Below are positions 51,401-58,849 of a DNA stretch of 64,000 nt, piece after piece. The notes beneath the pieces were generated by a model, which worked only from the letters and a program-made list of their open reading frames with translations, had not been told where the DNA came from and made no database searches. The position numbers and the translations under genes are program-made. The DNA is taken from positions 2,294,001 to 2,358,000 of the forward strand of contig OZ241848.1 in assembly GCA_965202795.1 (NCBI GenBank), read 5' to 3'. Each line of letters starts with the position of its first letter. Positions within the stretch are counted from its first letter, which is position 1. This stretch comes from JACOND01 sp965202795 (lineage in GTDB: Bacteria > Bdellovibrionota > Bdellovibrionia > Bdellovibrionales > UBA1609).

Positions 51401-53296
51401 AAGGAAGTCTTGGAATATCACCGCCAGGCTCTTGAGCTTTTGGCGCAGTTTGCTCTGGAAAATCCAGCCGCGCCGGAGATCCAGGAAATGGCCCAAAAAG
51501 CCATTGTCAATCATCTGCCCGGCATGTTTTGGGAGGGCTTATACGGGGAGTGGGAAAAATCTGTTAAAGCCATTGCCAAAGCCCGCGGCGGAGGCTGGCC
51601 TCTGGCGGTTGAGAGCCTGCTGGATTTTTTGGATATAAACGAAAACAGGCTGAAAGCCGGGGAAAAAAATCAGCTGAAAGCTCTTGTTGATTTTTTGCGG
51701 CCAAAGGGCGGCTTGGCCGGGCGCCTTCGCTTTTATATTTCCCAATGCCCCTGGATTTATTTGTATGGCGGGAAAAACCAGCCAGAGCGGGAGTATGAGG
51801 ATCTCTTTGGCCGCCTGATCGGGGATTTTGCCGGTTATTTGAAGCGCGCGGAGGCTTTGGCGGCCCCCGGCTCCCCGCTTTATGTTTTGTTTCATGGGGA
51901 GCAGAGGAATACAGCCCGCTTTGCGAGGGAGCTTGCCGGAAAGCTCCCGGCTTTGTCACAGAACCCTCTGCGCTTTGGCTTGAATCTTTTGGAAATTTTA
52001 AAGCAATGGAAAGCAGACAGAGACTTTAATCCGTCTTTTTTATGCGGCTTGATTGAGGGGCTTGAGGGTTTGGGCGAAAAAAGCGCAAAGCCATCCGCCC
52101 CCGGCAAAAATCCCGCAGCCGCGGGGCCAGCCCGTTATAAATCCCTTATTTTGGACAAGATTGCCGGAGACAGCGATTTAAGAAGCCTGCTCCCCGCCGC
52201 TTATTTCCTTATCAGTTTAAACGATGAGGATATTAACCGGCTCACTGCCGCCCTGGACAGAGCGGACTGGCCGGCAGACGATCTGGGCGAGGCATTGGCC
52301 TGCGGCTCAAAATGCCGCTCAGCCAGCCCGGAGGCCATGTCGCGGCTGCTCCGCAAATTGAGCGAAAAAAGCGCCGCTTGCGCCCGCGCCGGCGGGCTTG
52401 CAGCCGAGGCGTATATGCATGGCCAGACTCCAGAGGCAAAAAAGAAGCTGCTGCCCGCGCTTTTTGGCCTCTTGACAAGGGAGGGATTGTATTCTGAGCG
52501 GCCCGCCGCGCCTTCGGGATACAGCCGCTGGCAGATGGCCTTTAAAAACATTATAGACAACGGGGAGATCCTGGAATCCAATGAGCATGGAGAAAAATTT
52601 GCCAGGCATTTTTTCTCTCAGATTTTTTATTCCAAAGATTCCCCTTATGATTTGCCTATAGGGCATGAAACAATTCGCGCATGCTTAAAAAAAATTCTGG
52701 AAAAGCAGCCCGCCGCCGCTTTATCCGAAACAGCCAAAATTCTTTCAGGGACAGGGGAAAACTCTGGAAAGCGTCCGCCGGAGGAAAAAGCAGCCGCCCG
52801 GCAAAAGCTCAGCTTTTTTTTTAGAAATGAAAACTCAAACTGGATCGGAGGCCTCCTGAACTCTTTGTTTGAGCAAGGCCCTCTTGCCAGCCAGGCGGCG
52901 CCAGAGCATCATCTTCTGTCAGCTGTTCCTGAGGAAATGTTAAGAGGCTTTTGCGCAAAGGCTCCCGATCATATCCCCGCTTTTTTGGCCCAGAGCCTGT
53001 GTCTGTTTTCTTATGACAAAAGCATGGGCCGGATGTCCTGGTCCGGCTTTGCCCGGTTTTTGTTTGAGGAATATGGGGGCAGGGAAAACTTGACGGAGGC
53101 TCTTTATGCGGGCCTGGGGCATTTTTCATGGGTCCGGCGGGGGTCGGATTATTTCCCGCAAATCAGGGCGGCTGTGGAAGAGCTAAAGAGCCATAAACAT
53201 AAAGCTATAAGGGATTTTGCTGAAAATTATCTGGAGTGGCTGGAAATCAGGGCAAGCCGCCTTGTTTCCGGCCCCGCTTTTTCAGGCGGCGCCTAA
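48401..53296 (+). CDS. HipS-HTH-nuclease-STAND NTPase fusion protein, candidate defence protein
   Basis: A 1631-residue cytoplasmic protein. Residues 1-112 (VYLERRKTRAYAGRLSR, FVFEYSEKY, SSPRLFPSF, LLAALGR) match the HipA N-terminal/HipS antitoxin domain. Residues 120-172 (RFRARLKLSIREFADVFEISPS, HRIESGKT) are an Xre/HipB-type helix-turn-helix. Residues 225-345 look like a restriction-nuclease fold: Asp259, Asp263 in APDGGQDG and Lys288 in FQMKAK. Walker A is GASGLGKT (456-463), Walker B-like AIVIADD (503-509), then a STAND-like region and about 850 helical residues, probably a sensor. GGGGGAAATCATC precedes ATG 48401. It lacks the palindromic repeat insertions. It probably senses an invader and triggers DNA cleavage (inference). 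Confidence 0.7.
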   Translation: MPKAIDVYLERRKTRAYAGRLSRIGKRFVFEYSEKYRLSLNPLAFGPDLPLHKKQFSSPRLFPSFADRIPMRQNPAYGDYCREAGISPAETDPMILLAALGRRAPSSFILEPVWEKPLFSGGDLKRFRARLKLSIREFADVFEISPSAVHRIESGKTSGRRALRQIEPYAKSPKAALQKMRQTGFKINEAKRLAAESALRSKLQAAAALGPWTVRAEDLAKCSPEQFAELLRRLILAECAHWGIPQSGAHVSGNINAPDGGQDGLIKWTEGPPRTDYFPRRYNCFQMKAKPVRPSECEKEILSLKGELKPAIKEVIKNKGAYILLSIHGVSGIQINEREEILKRAVARCLRKPAPARISEETFAPGSAASVKAPIEVQFYDGNRLASWASCYPSVAAWLLKEVCGRPLGPWLSWTEWSREDEDFSSQFMCHKGLEAKRNQLYEALSRPRQTARLIGASGLGKTRLALEALRPAAKDDLSPLILCASAADLKESDIRELKASRAIVIADDCPLEKAEAFHKIALQEDSRLSLLTIEHESRALESELLQAGETLKIKLEPDNEITKKILCGNQAIANKYFTPAVLEIMRGFPLMAKLLRDAGPRALLENDISTIKNKMLFGLREPDQQALKAIKACALFESVCFERDELERKGWLIASSGMPRRPEEARFIAKTICKMDYDEFYRHIQFFKKRKIIQQTGRFIQVRPKPLAVWLAKDLLWETPLESALQWLSDMKPPAEPEKTPGEESALAQRLIGDISKEEKAVLDQYQKDFLILHGLRDSFCRQLGWLKPSSAKAGKLAERMCGAGGLFGTEDALNTEWGSRCFLELAALCPKTALETLHQIYSRKPAAELLKKKARPGAPSFSYMRGISLFGSRGLLPYEGAMNLIAALRKLAAKKDFYPKAARLLLKFAEGEGPNNSCDSATAVFADHFQLLLSGTEAGPLEKFQIIGEIKKSGSLKQKEIAITALEKALKDRHFSRSGFMNEHKLGENVKDWQPQTKKEVLEYHRQALELLAQFALENPAAPEIQEMAQKAIVNHLPGMFWEGLYGEWEKSVKAIAKARGGGWPLAVESLLDFLDINENRLKAGEKNQLKALVDFLRPKGGLAGRLRFYISQCPWIYLYGGKNQPEREYEDLFGRLIGDFAGYLKRAEALAAPGSPLYVLFHGEQRNTARFARELAGKLPALSQNPLRFGLNLLEILKQWKADRDFNPSFLCGLIEGLEGLGEKSAKPSAPGKNPAAAGPARYKSLILDKIAGDSDLRSLLPAAYFLISLNDEDINRLTAALDRADWPADDLGEALACGSKCRSASPEAMSRLLRKLSEKSAACARAGGLAAEAYMHGQTPEAKKKLLPALFGLLTREGLYSERPAAPSGYSRWQMAFKNIIDNGEILESNEHGEKFARHFFSQIFYSKDSPYDLPIGHETIRACLKKILEKQPAAALSETAKILSGTGENSGKRPPEEKAAARQKLSFFFRNENSNWIGGLLNSLFEQGPLASQAAPEHHLLSAVPEEMLRGFCAKAPDHIPAFLAQSLCLFSYDKSMGRMSWSGFARFLFEEYGGRENLTEALYAGLGHFSWVRRGSDYFPQIRAAVEELKSHKHKAIRDFAENYLEWLEIRASRLVSGPAFSGGA

Positions 53297-53334
53297 AGCC
53301 GGCTTTTTTTGCCGCTTTTTGAGAGAGTCTGCTT

Positions 53335-53372
53335 AGAGGCGCGGGAGCGGCCAATAGGCCGGCCATCGAAGC
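53335..53372 (+). repeat. Palindromic repeat variant, left side of nuclease gene fragment
   Basis: GCGCGGGAGCGGCCAATAGG then CCGGCCATCGAAGC. This is the CATCGAA-tailed version of the repeat; it abuts the gene fragment that starts at 53373. Confidence 0.65.
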
Positions 53373-53501
53373 GGCGGGAGAGCTGACATCAACCACCCTT
53401 ATCCCATAGTTTAGCGCGTCTTTTTCCAAAGAGGAAGGGATTTCAGGCAAAATCCGGCCCCAAAGGCCCTCTTTAAGGGATTTTGGCCAGCGCCAAGGCT
53501 C
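53373..53501 (-). pseudogene. 129-bp fragment of the Rpn nuclease gene at 56710-57804
   Basis: By eye this stretch is identical over 129 bases to 57241-57369 inside the Rpn nuclease gene (translated EPWRWPKSLKEGLWGRILPE through GIRVVDVSSPAA). It is cut off sharply on both sides by palindromic repeats and cannot encode a functional protein. Confidence 0.85.
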
Positions 53502-53505
53502 TTTT

Positions 53506-53600
53506 CCGCCGGGAGCGGCCGCGAGGCCGGCCCAGCAAACATATATGGACACAGCCGAAAGAAAAAAAGCGGTGGAGTGGAGTTTTCCACAAAAACCCCC
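53506..53600 (+). repeat. Palindromic repeat plus second conserved unit
   Basis: GCCGGGAGCGGCCGCGAGGCCG then GCCCAGCAAACATATATGGACACAG and CCGAAAGAAAAAAAGCGGTGG. The part after AAACA is nearly the same as DNA coding for TYMDTAERKKAVEG in the TPR gene (about 29925-29985, minus strand), so the two loci share a longer element. Confidence 0.75.
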
Positions 53601-53601
53601 G

Positions 53602-53900
53602 CGCCGCCAGGGAAAGCAGCTTTTTTAATCTCACCTGAAACAAGCATCGCCTTAAACAAAGGAGGCCAAAACAGCCCGCAAACCAAAAAACAGGATGAGA
53701 CTGCAAACATATATCCGGCCTGTTAATGGGGCTTTTGCCCCTGGCCCTTATGAAATCCGCGCTTTTCCGCCTTATCAGGCAATCGGCGTCTTAATGCGCC
53801 CTGTTTACTCTCAGGCTCTGGAAAAGCCGGTCTTACCTGTTTTGTCATAATGCAAACTATGGCAATCTCCTTGGTTTATGCAATGCCTTTAATCACCGCT
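53602..53900. other. 300-bp region left of the IS110 transposase gene
   Basis: No gene is supported. The part next to the transposase stop (about 53730-53900) may include the left end of the insertion sequence, but IS110 elements lack clear terminal inverted repeats, so the boundary cannot be fixed from one copy. Confidence 0.35.
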
Positions 53901-55000
53901 TTAACTGCCGCTTTTCAAAATCCTCCCGCTCTTATAGCTCTTTTCAAAGCGCAGGAGCGACCACATAACCCGCGCGTTCTTGTTCGCCAAAGCCACAACC
54001 GCCTTGTTGTGCCCCCGCCTCTTCTCCACCCCCGCAGCCCACCGGGAGCGGGGGTCCTTTTTCCGCAGAGCAGGCCTTAAAGCCGCCCGCGCCCCATGAA
54101 TCAAAAGACTCCGCAAATAACAATCCCCCCTCTTGCTGATGCCCAAAAGCCGGACCTTCCCCCCGCTGCTGCTCTGGCGGGGAACCAAACCCAGCCAGGC
54201 GGCGCATTCCCGGCCATTCTTAAACACCCCCGCATTCTCCCCGCAGGCCGAAACAAAGGCCGTCGCCGTCAAAAGGCCGACACCCTCCACTTTCGCGAGG
54301 CGCTGGCAAGCCTCCGACTCTTGAAAAACAGCCCCTATCCGCTTGTCAAAGCCATCAATCCGCTTGTCAAGCTCAACAAGCTCGCTGTAAAGCTCCCGGA
54401 AGAAGTCCCGCGCGCGGGGGGAAAGCTTCTCCATGCCCTCCTCAGACTCAATGACGGGCATCAGCCGGCCCCTCACATTCTGTATGCTGCGGGGCAGAAC
54501 TATCCCATATTCTCCAAGCAAGCCCCTGATCTCATTCACAAGAGCCGTCCGGCGCCGAACCTGCCTCCTCCTTATCCTGTGGAGCGACTGAATATCCTGC
54601 TGATAAACAGATTTTTGAGGGACAAAGCGCATGCCCGGCCGCTGAACGGCCTCGCATATCCCCTCCGCGTCATTTTTGTCGCTCTTGTTGGACTTAATGT
54701 AGGGCTTAATAAACTTTGCCGCCATGATCCTCACATCATGGCCCATCTTTTTCAGCTCCCTTGCCCAATAATGGGACCCGCCGCAAGCCTCCATGCCTAT
54801 CAAACAGGGGGGAAGCTTGGCCATAAACTCTGGGAAACGGGCGCGGCGCAGGGCCTGGCTGAACACAGCCGCCCCCCTTTTGTCCGCCCCGTGGACATGA
54901 AATATATTTTTTGACAAATCTATGCCTAATGTTGTAACTTTCATCTTGGACCCTCCTTTTTTTTGTTGATTTTGATAATCATCATCATTATCATGGCTCT
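53850..55000 (-). mobile_element. IS110-type insertion sequence (approximate limits)
   Basis: The element includes the transposase gene and some flanking DNA. Limits are approximate because the family has no obvious terminal repeats and only one copy is in the window. The right flank contains the short repeat GATAATCATCATCATTATCATGG (split as GATAATCATCATC and ATTATCATGG), an inverted motif that could be the end or the bridge-RNA promoter region. Confidence 0.4.
53901..54944 (-). CDS. IS110-family transposase
   Basis: A 347-residue DEDD transposase. The N-terminal RuvC-like domain has GIDLSKNIFHVHG (first Asp), IGMEACGGSHYWARELKKMGH (Glu) and KSNKSDKNDAEGICEA (Asp pair). The C-terminal Transposase_20 domain reads VGLLTATAFVSACGE then CAAWLGLVPRQSSSGGK, with LRSLLIHGARAAL; it holds the serine proposed to attack DNA in this family. 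Recent work shows that such elements use a bridge RNA from their non-coding end; that would lie beside this gene but I cannot recognise it. The gene looks intact. ATG 54944 follows GGAGGG. Confidence 0.92.
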   Translation of the reverse strand: MKVTTLGIDLSKNIFHVHGADKRGAAVFSQALRRARFPEFMAKLPPCLIGMEACGGSHYWARELKKMGHDVRIMAAKFIKPYIKSNKSDKNDAEGICEAVQRPGMRFVPQKSVYQQDIQSLHRIRRRQVRRRTALVNEIRGLLGEYGIVLPRSIQNVRGRLMPVIESEEGMEKLSPRARDFFRELYSELVELDKRIDGFDKRIGAVFQESEACQRLAKVEGVGLLTATAFVSACGENAGVFKNGRECAAWLGLVPRQSSSGGKVRLLGISKRGDCYLRSLLIHGARAALRPALRKKDPRSRWAAGVEKRRGHNKAVVALANKNARVMWSLLRFEKSYKSGRILKSGS

Positions 55001-55074
55001 TTTTAGAAGCCGATCCTTTTAAAAGGCTGGGTCCATTTTATCAGGCAAGGCCGGCCCAGATAAACAGCCGCGGC

Positions 55075-56055
55075 TTATTCAGCCTGGCCGTTCTGAGAGC
55101 TTTTGACCTCGCCGTTTTTGAGCTTGATGATCTCAGCTTCAGGCAGGCCAGTCACTTTGGAAATAGAGGAAATCTCAAACTTTTCCTTAAGCATGTTTAA
55201 AATGACCTCCCGATCCCTCGACTGACGGCCTTCCTGACGGCCTCTTTCCTTAATTTCTTCTTGTATTGTCATATTGCCTCCTTTTTTCAATAACCCCCGG
55301 CGGACAGCCTCCCGCTCCGCCTCCATCCATACCTCTGGCTTCATTTTATAACCCTCAAGCAAATAGTCAACTATATTTAACACAAAATTTGGATATTTCT
55401 TTAAAAGATCCCCCCCGAACATGCCCAAAACCTTCAAAACAAACTCCACATCCGCCCCGCGATCCCGAACATGCCGCAGCAAATACAGACATCCCCTGAT
55501 AATCTTAGCCCCTGATTCCTTAAAAAACTCCTCCAAACGGGGATCATGCAGGTCCAGCAGATACGGCTTAAATCCCAGCATATTTTGCCGCGCAATCCGG
55601 TTTTTCAGGGAAACTTGATGGCCAAGAGCCTCCCGAAGGGTAAGAGGGCCTTTGTATGGCCTCCTTCCCTGATGAACAAAAACAGACAAAATCTCCGGCA
55701 GAAAGCCATGCTTTTCAAAATAGCTGTTTGAAAACTGCGTCTGATAGCGGTAAAACTGGGCAAATGTCTGTTTAGGCTCATATTGCGACTTATGCTCAAT
55801 CACGATGTAAGTCAAAACCCCCGGATCCGACAAAAGGGGGACCGCCGCAACCAGGTCAGCTCTTTTGCTGTCGTGAAAGCTGTCCTTTGCCAAATCGCAT
55901 TGCTTCCAGTCATACAGGGCAAACGCTTCTGGGGGAAGAGCCAGCCAGCAAAGCTCAGCAGCCGCCCCTGGCAGCTCGCAGCATCGCTTGAAAAAATTAT
56001 CATGAATGCCTGATGTTTTTGCTGTCTCGGAAACTGGGTCTGCTTTTTTTGTCAT
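55075..56055 (-). CDS. Rpn-family (PD-(D/E)XK) transposase-like nuclease
   Basis: A 326-residue protein with the canonical nuclease motifs: HDNFFKRCC, then DSKRADLVAAVPL with the active Asp and TYIVIEHKSQYEPK with Glu-x-Lys. Rpn proteins are DNases that stimulate recombination and have been linked to phage defence. The C-terminal part has MTIQEEIKERGRQEGRQ and ends GLPEAEIIKLKNGEVKSSQNGQAE, nearly the same as the gene at 56710-57804. AAAGGAGGA lies upstream of ATG 56055. No repeat insertion interrupts it. The nuclease core appears complete. Confidence 0.85.
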   Translation of the reverse strand: MTKKADPVSETAKTSGIHDNFFKRCCELPGAAAELCWLALPPEAFALYDWKQCDLAKDSFHDSKRADLVAAVPLLSDPGVLTYIVIEHKSQYEPKQTFAQFYRYQTQFSNSYFEKHGFLPEILSVFVHQGRRPYKGPLTLREALGHQVSLKNRIARQNMLGFKPYLLDLHDPRLEEFFKESGAKIIRGCLYLLRHVRDRGADVEFVLKVLGMFGGDLLKKYPNFVLNIVDYLLEGYKMKPEVWMEAEREAVRRGLLKKGGNMTIQEEIKERGRQEGRQSRDREVILNMLKEKFEISSISKVTGLPEAEIIKLKNGEVKSSQNGQAE

Positions 56056-56264
56056 AAATCCTCCTTTGTTTTGTTTGACTGGCCTAAGGATGGACTGAGA
56101 GGCTAAAATTGCCCGCAAATCCGTATGGCTTGAGGGTCTGTTTCTGATGGACGGCCTTTGCCTGCAGCCATTCCTTGCTCATACAATCAGTCTTTGGACA
56201 GGAAAACAAGAAAAAAAGCAAAAAAATAGAGAAGACCGCCTGATTGCCTGCCGCCGGGAGGGGA

Positions 56265-56702
56265 GCCAGCCCCTGGGGCAAGCCGGCTGGCTCCGTGGGG
56301 AAGCCGGGGATCAGCGGCGGGGCCTGGGGGAAAGCTGGCTCAGCGCCAAGGCAAGCCGGGGATCAGCGCCGGAGGAAGCCGGCTGGCTCTGGGGATAAGC
56401 AAAGGCTCGGCGCGGGGACCAGCTTTTAGAGGCCCAGAGCCGGAGCAGCCCTGAGCCGGCCATTGAAACAAACCCCTCTGGGACAGCACGGGAGATTTTG
56501 CAGCTGCGGGAACAGCCGATAGGCTGTCCAGACAAACAAGACAAGCTTGTCTCTCTGTGGGGGACAGGGAACGGCTGAGAGGCCGGCCATCGAAACAGAT
56601 CCCAGCGCCGAACCTGCGGCCCAGCGGCAAGGCTATCCCCTTAAAATATCCGTTTTTGTGGAAGACTGCCGGGAGCGGCCGCGAGGCCGGCCCAGCAAAC
56701 AA
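56265..56702. repeat. Left copy of a long direct repeat flanking an Rpn gene, with palindromic repeats
   Basis: This block shares most of its sequence with 57965-58432. First come CAGCCCCTGGGGCAAGC and GGGGATCAGCG motifs; then GCAAAGGCTCGGCGCGGG and CCAGCTTTTAGAGG; then CCATTGAAACAAACCCCTC, GGGAACAGCCGATAGGCTG and TGTCCAGACAAACAAG; last GGAAGACTGCCGGGAGCGG. It contains three palindromic repeat cores, including the ACAGCC/GGCTGT stem variant. Confidence 0.75.
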
Positions 56703-56709
56703 GCGCGGC

Positions 56710-57804
56710 TTATTCAGCCTGGCCGTTCTGAGAGCTTTTGACCTCGCCGTTTTTGAACTTGATGATCTCAGCTTCAGGCAGGCCAGTCACTTTGGCTATC
56801 AGAGAAGCGTCCAGCTTTTCCTTAAGCATATTTAAAATGACTGCCTGGCGCTCTTCCTGCCGGCCTTCATGCCGGCCTTCCTGCCGGACTTCCCCACGGA
56901 CTTCCCCACGGACTTCCTCCCGGACTTCCTGCCGGACTTCCTCCCGGGCTTCCTCTTTCATGTACTCTCTTACATTCATAAAACCTCCTTTTGAAAAAAT
57001 GCCCCTTCTGACTGCATCCCGCTCCAGCTTCTCCCATAACTCCTTCGTCATCCCTGGAATAGAAGACCAAAAATAACTCCCCACATTCAGAGCCAAATCA
57101 TCCCGGTCACCAGTCCAGTTGTCAAACAGCGAAATCGCCTTCCTCAGCTCCCCCTCCTCCGGCTTTAAAGACCTGGCCTCCTTCAGAGCGCTCAAAAAAC
57201 CCCGGCTCTTAAAACTCCTGTCGGCAATCGCTTTCCTCGCGGCGGGAGAGCTGACATCAACCACCCTTATCCCATAGTTTAGCGCGTCTTTTTCCAAAGA
57301 GGAAGGGATTTCAGGCAAAATCCGGCCCCAAAGGCCCTCTTTAAGGGATTTTGGCCAGCGCCAAGGCTCCTCACCGTTATAAAGCAAAACAGCGATCACA
57401 AGGCAGTCCTCATCGCCTTTTTCCAAGCTTTCGCTTATAATAAGGGTTTTGTATTTGAGAATCTGACAATAAATCCAGCGGGTGAAGCGGGATTTATGCT
57501 CTAAAAGCAAAAAAATCTTGGCTTTTCTTTTGGGATTCCTTTTAAGCGGAACGGAAAAAACCACATCCGCCCTTGCGCCATGAGCGCCTGGATCATTAAA
57601 AGTGTCTTTCTCAGCCCTGAGCCGGCTCCAGTCAAAGGCATCCAGCTCTTTTTTGGAAAAAGCCATCTTAAACAGCTCAAAGGCAAAATCGGGGATGGAA
57701 TAGCAGGCTTTAAAAAAAACATCGTGATGCCCGCCAGAGGGCTTGCTTGTTGGGCCGGCCTCGCGGCCGTTCCGTTTGAGCTTGCTGGCTGTTGTTTTTG
57801 TCAT
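56710..57804 (-). CDS. Rpn-family (PD-(D/E)XK) transposase-like nuclease with in-frame repeat
   Basis: A 364-residue nuclease. HHDVFFKACY, then GARADVVFSVPL (active Asp) and KIFLLLEHKSRFTRW (Glu-x-Lys) give an intact core. Residues 10-24 (KRNGREAGPTSKPSG) are translated from a palindromic repeat placed directly after the start. The C-terminal part has an EEVRGEVRGEVRQEGRHEGRQ-like charged repeat and ends GLPEAEIIKFKNGEVKSSQNGQAE. AGGAGGG lies upstream of ATG 57804. The gene is bracketed by long direct repeats (56265-56702 and 57965-58432), which looks like a mobile or recombination-prone unit. Confidence 0.85.
   Translation of the reverse strand: MTKTTASKLKRNGREAGPTSKPSGGHHDVFFKACYSIPDFAFELFKMAFSKKELDAFDWSRLRAEKDTFNDPGAHGARADVVFSVPLKRNPKRKAKIFLLLEHKSRFTRWIYCQILKYKTLIISESLEKGDEDCLVIAVLLYNGEEPWRWPKSLKEGLWGRILPEIPSSLEKDALNYGIRVVDVSSPAARKAIADRSFKSRGFLSALKEARSLKPEEGELRKAISLFDNWTGDRDDLALNVGSYFWSSIPGMTKELWEKLERDAVRRGIFSKGGFMNVREYMKEEAREEVRQEVREEVRGEVRGEVRQEGRHEGRQEERQAVILNMLKEKLDASLIAKVTGLPEAEIIKFKNGEVKSSQNGQAE
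57728..57782 (-). repeat. Palindromic repeat at the start of the Rpn gene
   Basis: On the plus strand: GCCAGAGGGCTTGCTTGTTGG then GCCGGCCTCGCGGCCGTTCC, a full core in frame with the nuclease gene, about ten codons after its start. Confidence 0.75.
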
Positions 57805-57964
57805 AAAAACCCTCCTGGGGGGCTGCCTGGCAAATCCGCGGGAGTTTTTCCCCCCCTGCCTATAAAAATATCGCTTTTGAGCGGGAAGTCAACTAAAAAA
57901 ACGAAAAAAAAGCGAAAAAAAAAGAGCGGCCCTCCCCCCGCCGGGCGGCTGAGGCCGCAGCGGC
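57805..57964. other. Promoter-side gap of the Rpn gene
   Basis: 160 bases upstream of the minus-strand Rpn gene. A long A-rich run (57895-57925) is the only feature seen. Confidence 0.35.
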
Positions 57965-58432
57965 GGATCAGGCGGGCCAGCCCCTGGGGCAAGCTGGCTG
58001 TCTCCGGGGGGAAGCCAGGGATCAGCGCCGGGGCAAGCCGAGGATCAGCGCCGGGGATAAGCAAAGGCTCGGCGCGGGAACCAGCTTTTAGAGGGGTAAC
58101 CTCGCGGTGATTCTGATTTAAAGCTGTTTAGATGTCCAGAACCTGAGAAGCCATGCGCCGGCCATAACTGGAACGACTGATAGGCCGGCCATTGAAACAA
58201 ACCCCTCTGGGACAGCACGGGAGATTTTGCAGCTGCGGGAACAGCCGATAGGCTGTCCAGACAAACAAGACAAGCTTGTCTCTCCACAGAGGACCGGGAA
58301 CGGCTGAGAGGCCGGCCATCGAAACAGATCCCAGCGCCGAACCTGCGGCCCAGCGGCAAGCCTATCCCCTTAAAATATCCGTTTTTGTGGAAGACTGCCG
58401 GGAGCGGCCGCGAGGCCGGCCCGGCAAACAGG
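57965..58432. repeat. Right copy of the long direct repeat flanking the Rpn gene
   Basis: Same order of motifs as 56265-56702, with small insertions and deletions: GGCCAGCCCCTGGGGCAAGC first, GCAAAGGCTCGGCGCGGG next, CATTGAAACAAACCCCTCTG, and a near-identical end from about 58185 to 58430. It carries the palindromic cores GGGAACAGCCGATAGGCTG, GGGAACGGCTGAGAGGCCGG and GGGAGCGGCCGCGAGGCCGG. Confidence 0.75.
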
Positions 58433-58435
58433 CAA

Positions 58436-58510
58436 GGCCGTCCAGACAAACAATCCTGCCGGTCTGCCGAACCTGCGGGAGCGGCCAATAGGCCGGGCCC
58501 TGCAAACAAG
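58436..58510 (+). repeat. Further palindromic repeat
   Basis: CCGTCCAGACAAACAATCC, then CTGCGGGAGCGGCCAATAGG and CCGGGCCCTGCAAACAAGC. Another copy directly beyond the right long repeat. Confidence 0.6.
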
Positions 58511-58571
58511 CCAAGCCAAACAGAGTGAAAACCCTCCCTCAGCCCTCAAAAATCCCAACAAAGCGGGAATG

Positions 58572-58628
58572 CCCCGCAAAACCCCAAAATCCCCGCAAAA
58601 CCTCAAAATCCCCGCAAAACCCAAATAA
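58572..58628 (+). repeat. Three 19-bp tandem repeats
   Basis: CCCCGCAAAACCYCAAAAT starts at 58572, 58591 and 58610. The third unit is diverging. No Cas gene or spacer pattern is present; it is a simple tandem repeat in a non-coding gap. Confidence 0.75.
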
Positions 58629-58849
58629 CCACACAGCCCCCAAAAAAATCCAAAAAAGAGCCAAAAATCCAAAAAAAACCGGCAGCCGGCGGCAAGCCCG
58701 CAAACAGGACTAAAGGCTGGCAGGGATCTCCATGCCCCCAGGGATTCTCTGGAGGTTTAGGGGGCCTCCCCCCGCGGAAAAAACTTTTTTAAGGACCTGG
58801 CTCAGGCCTCCGATAAGGCCATTAGGAAAACTTTTTTAAGGAGGTCCCT
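58629..58849. other. Leader region of the acidic lipoprotein gene
   Basis: Contains two copies of AAACTTTTTTAAGGA at about 58780-58795 and 58829-58843, the second leading into the Shine-Dalgarno sequence of the lipoprotein gene. Between them GGCCTCCGATAAGGCC could form a hairpin. A translational control element is possible but not shown. Confidence 0.4.
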
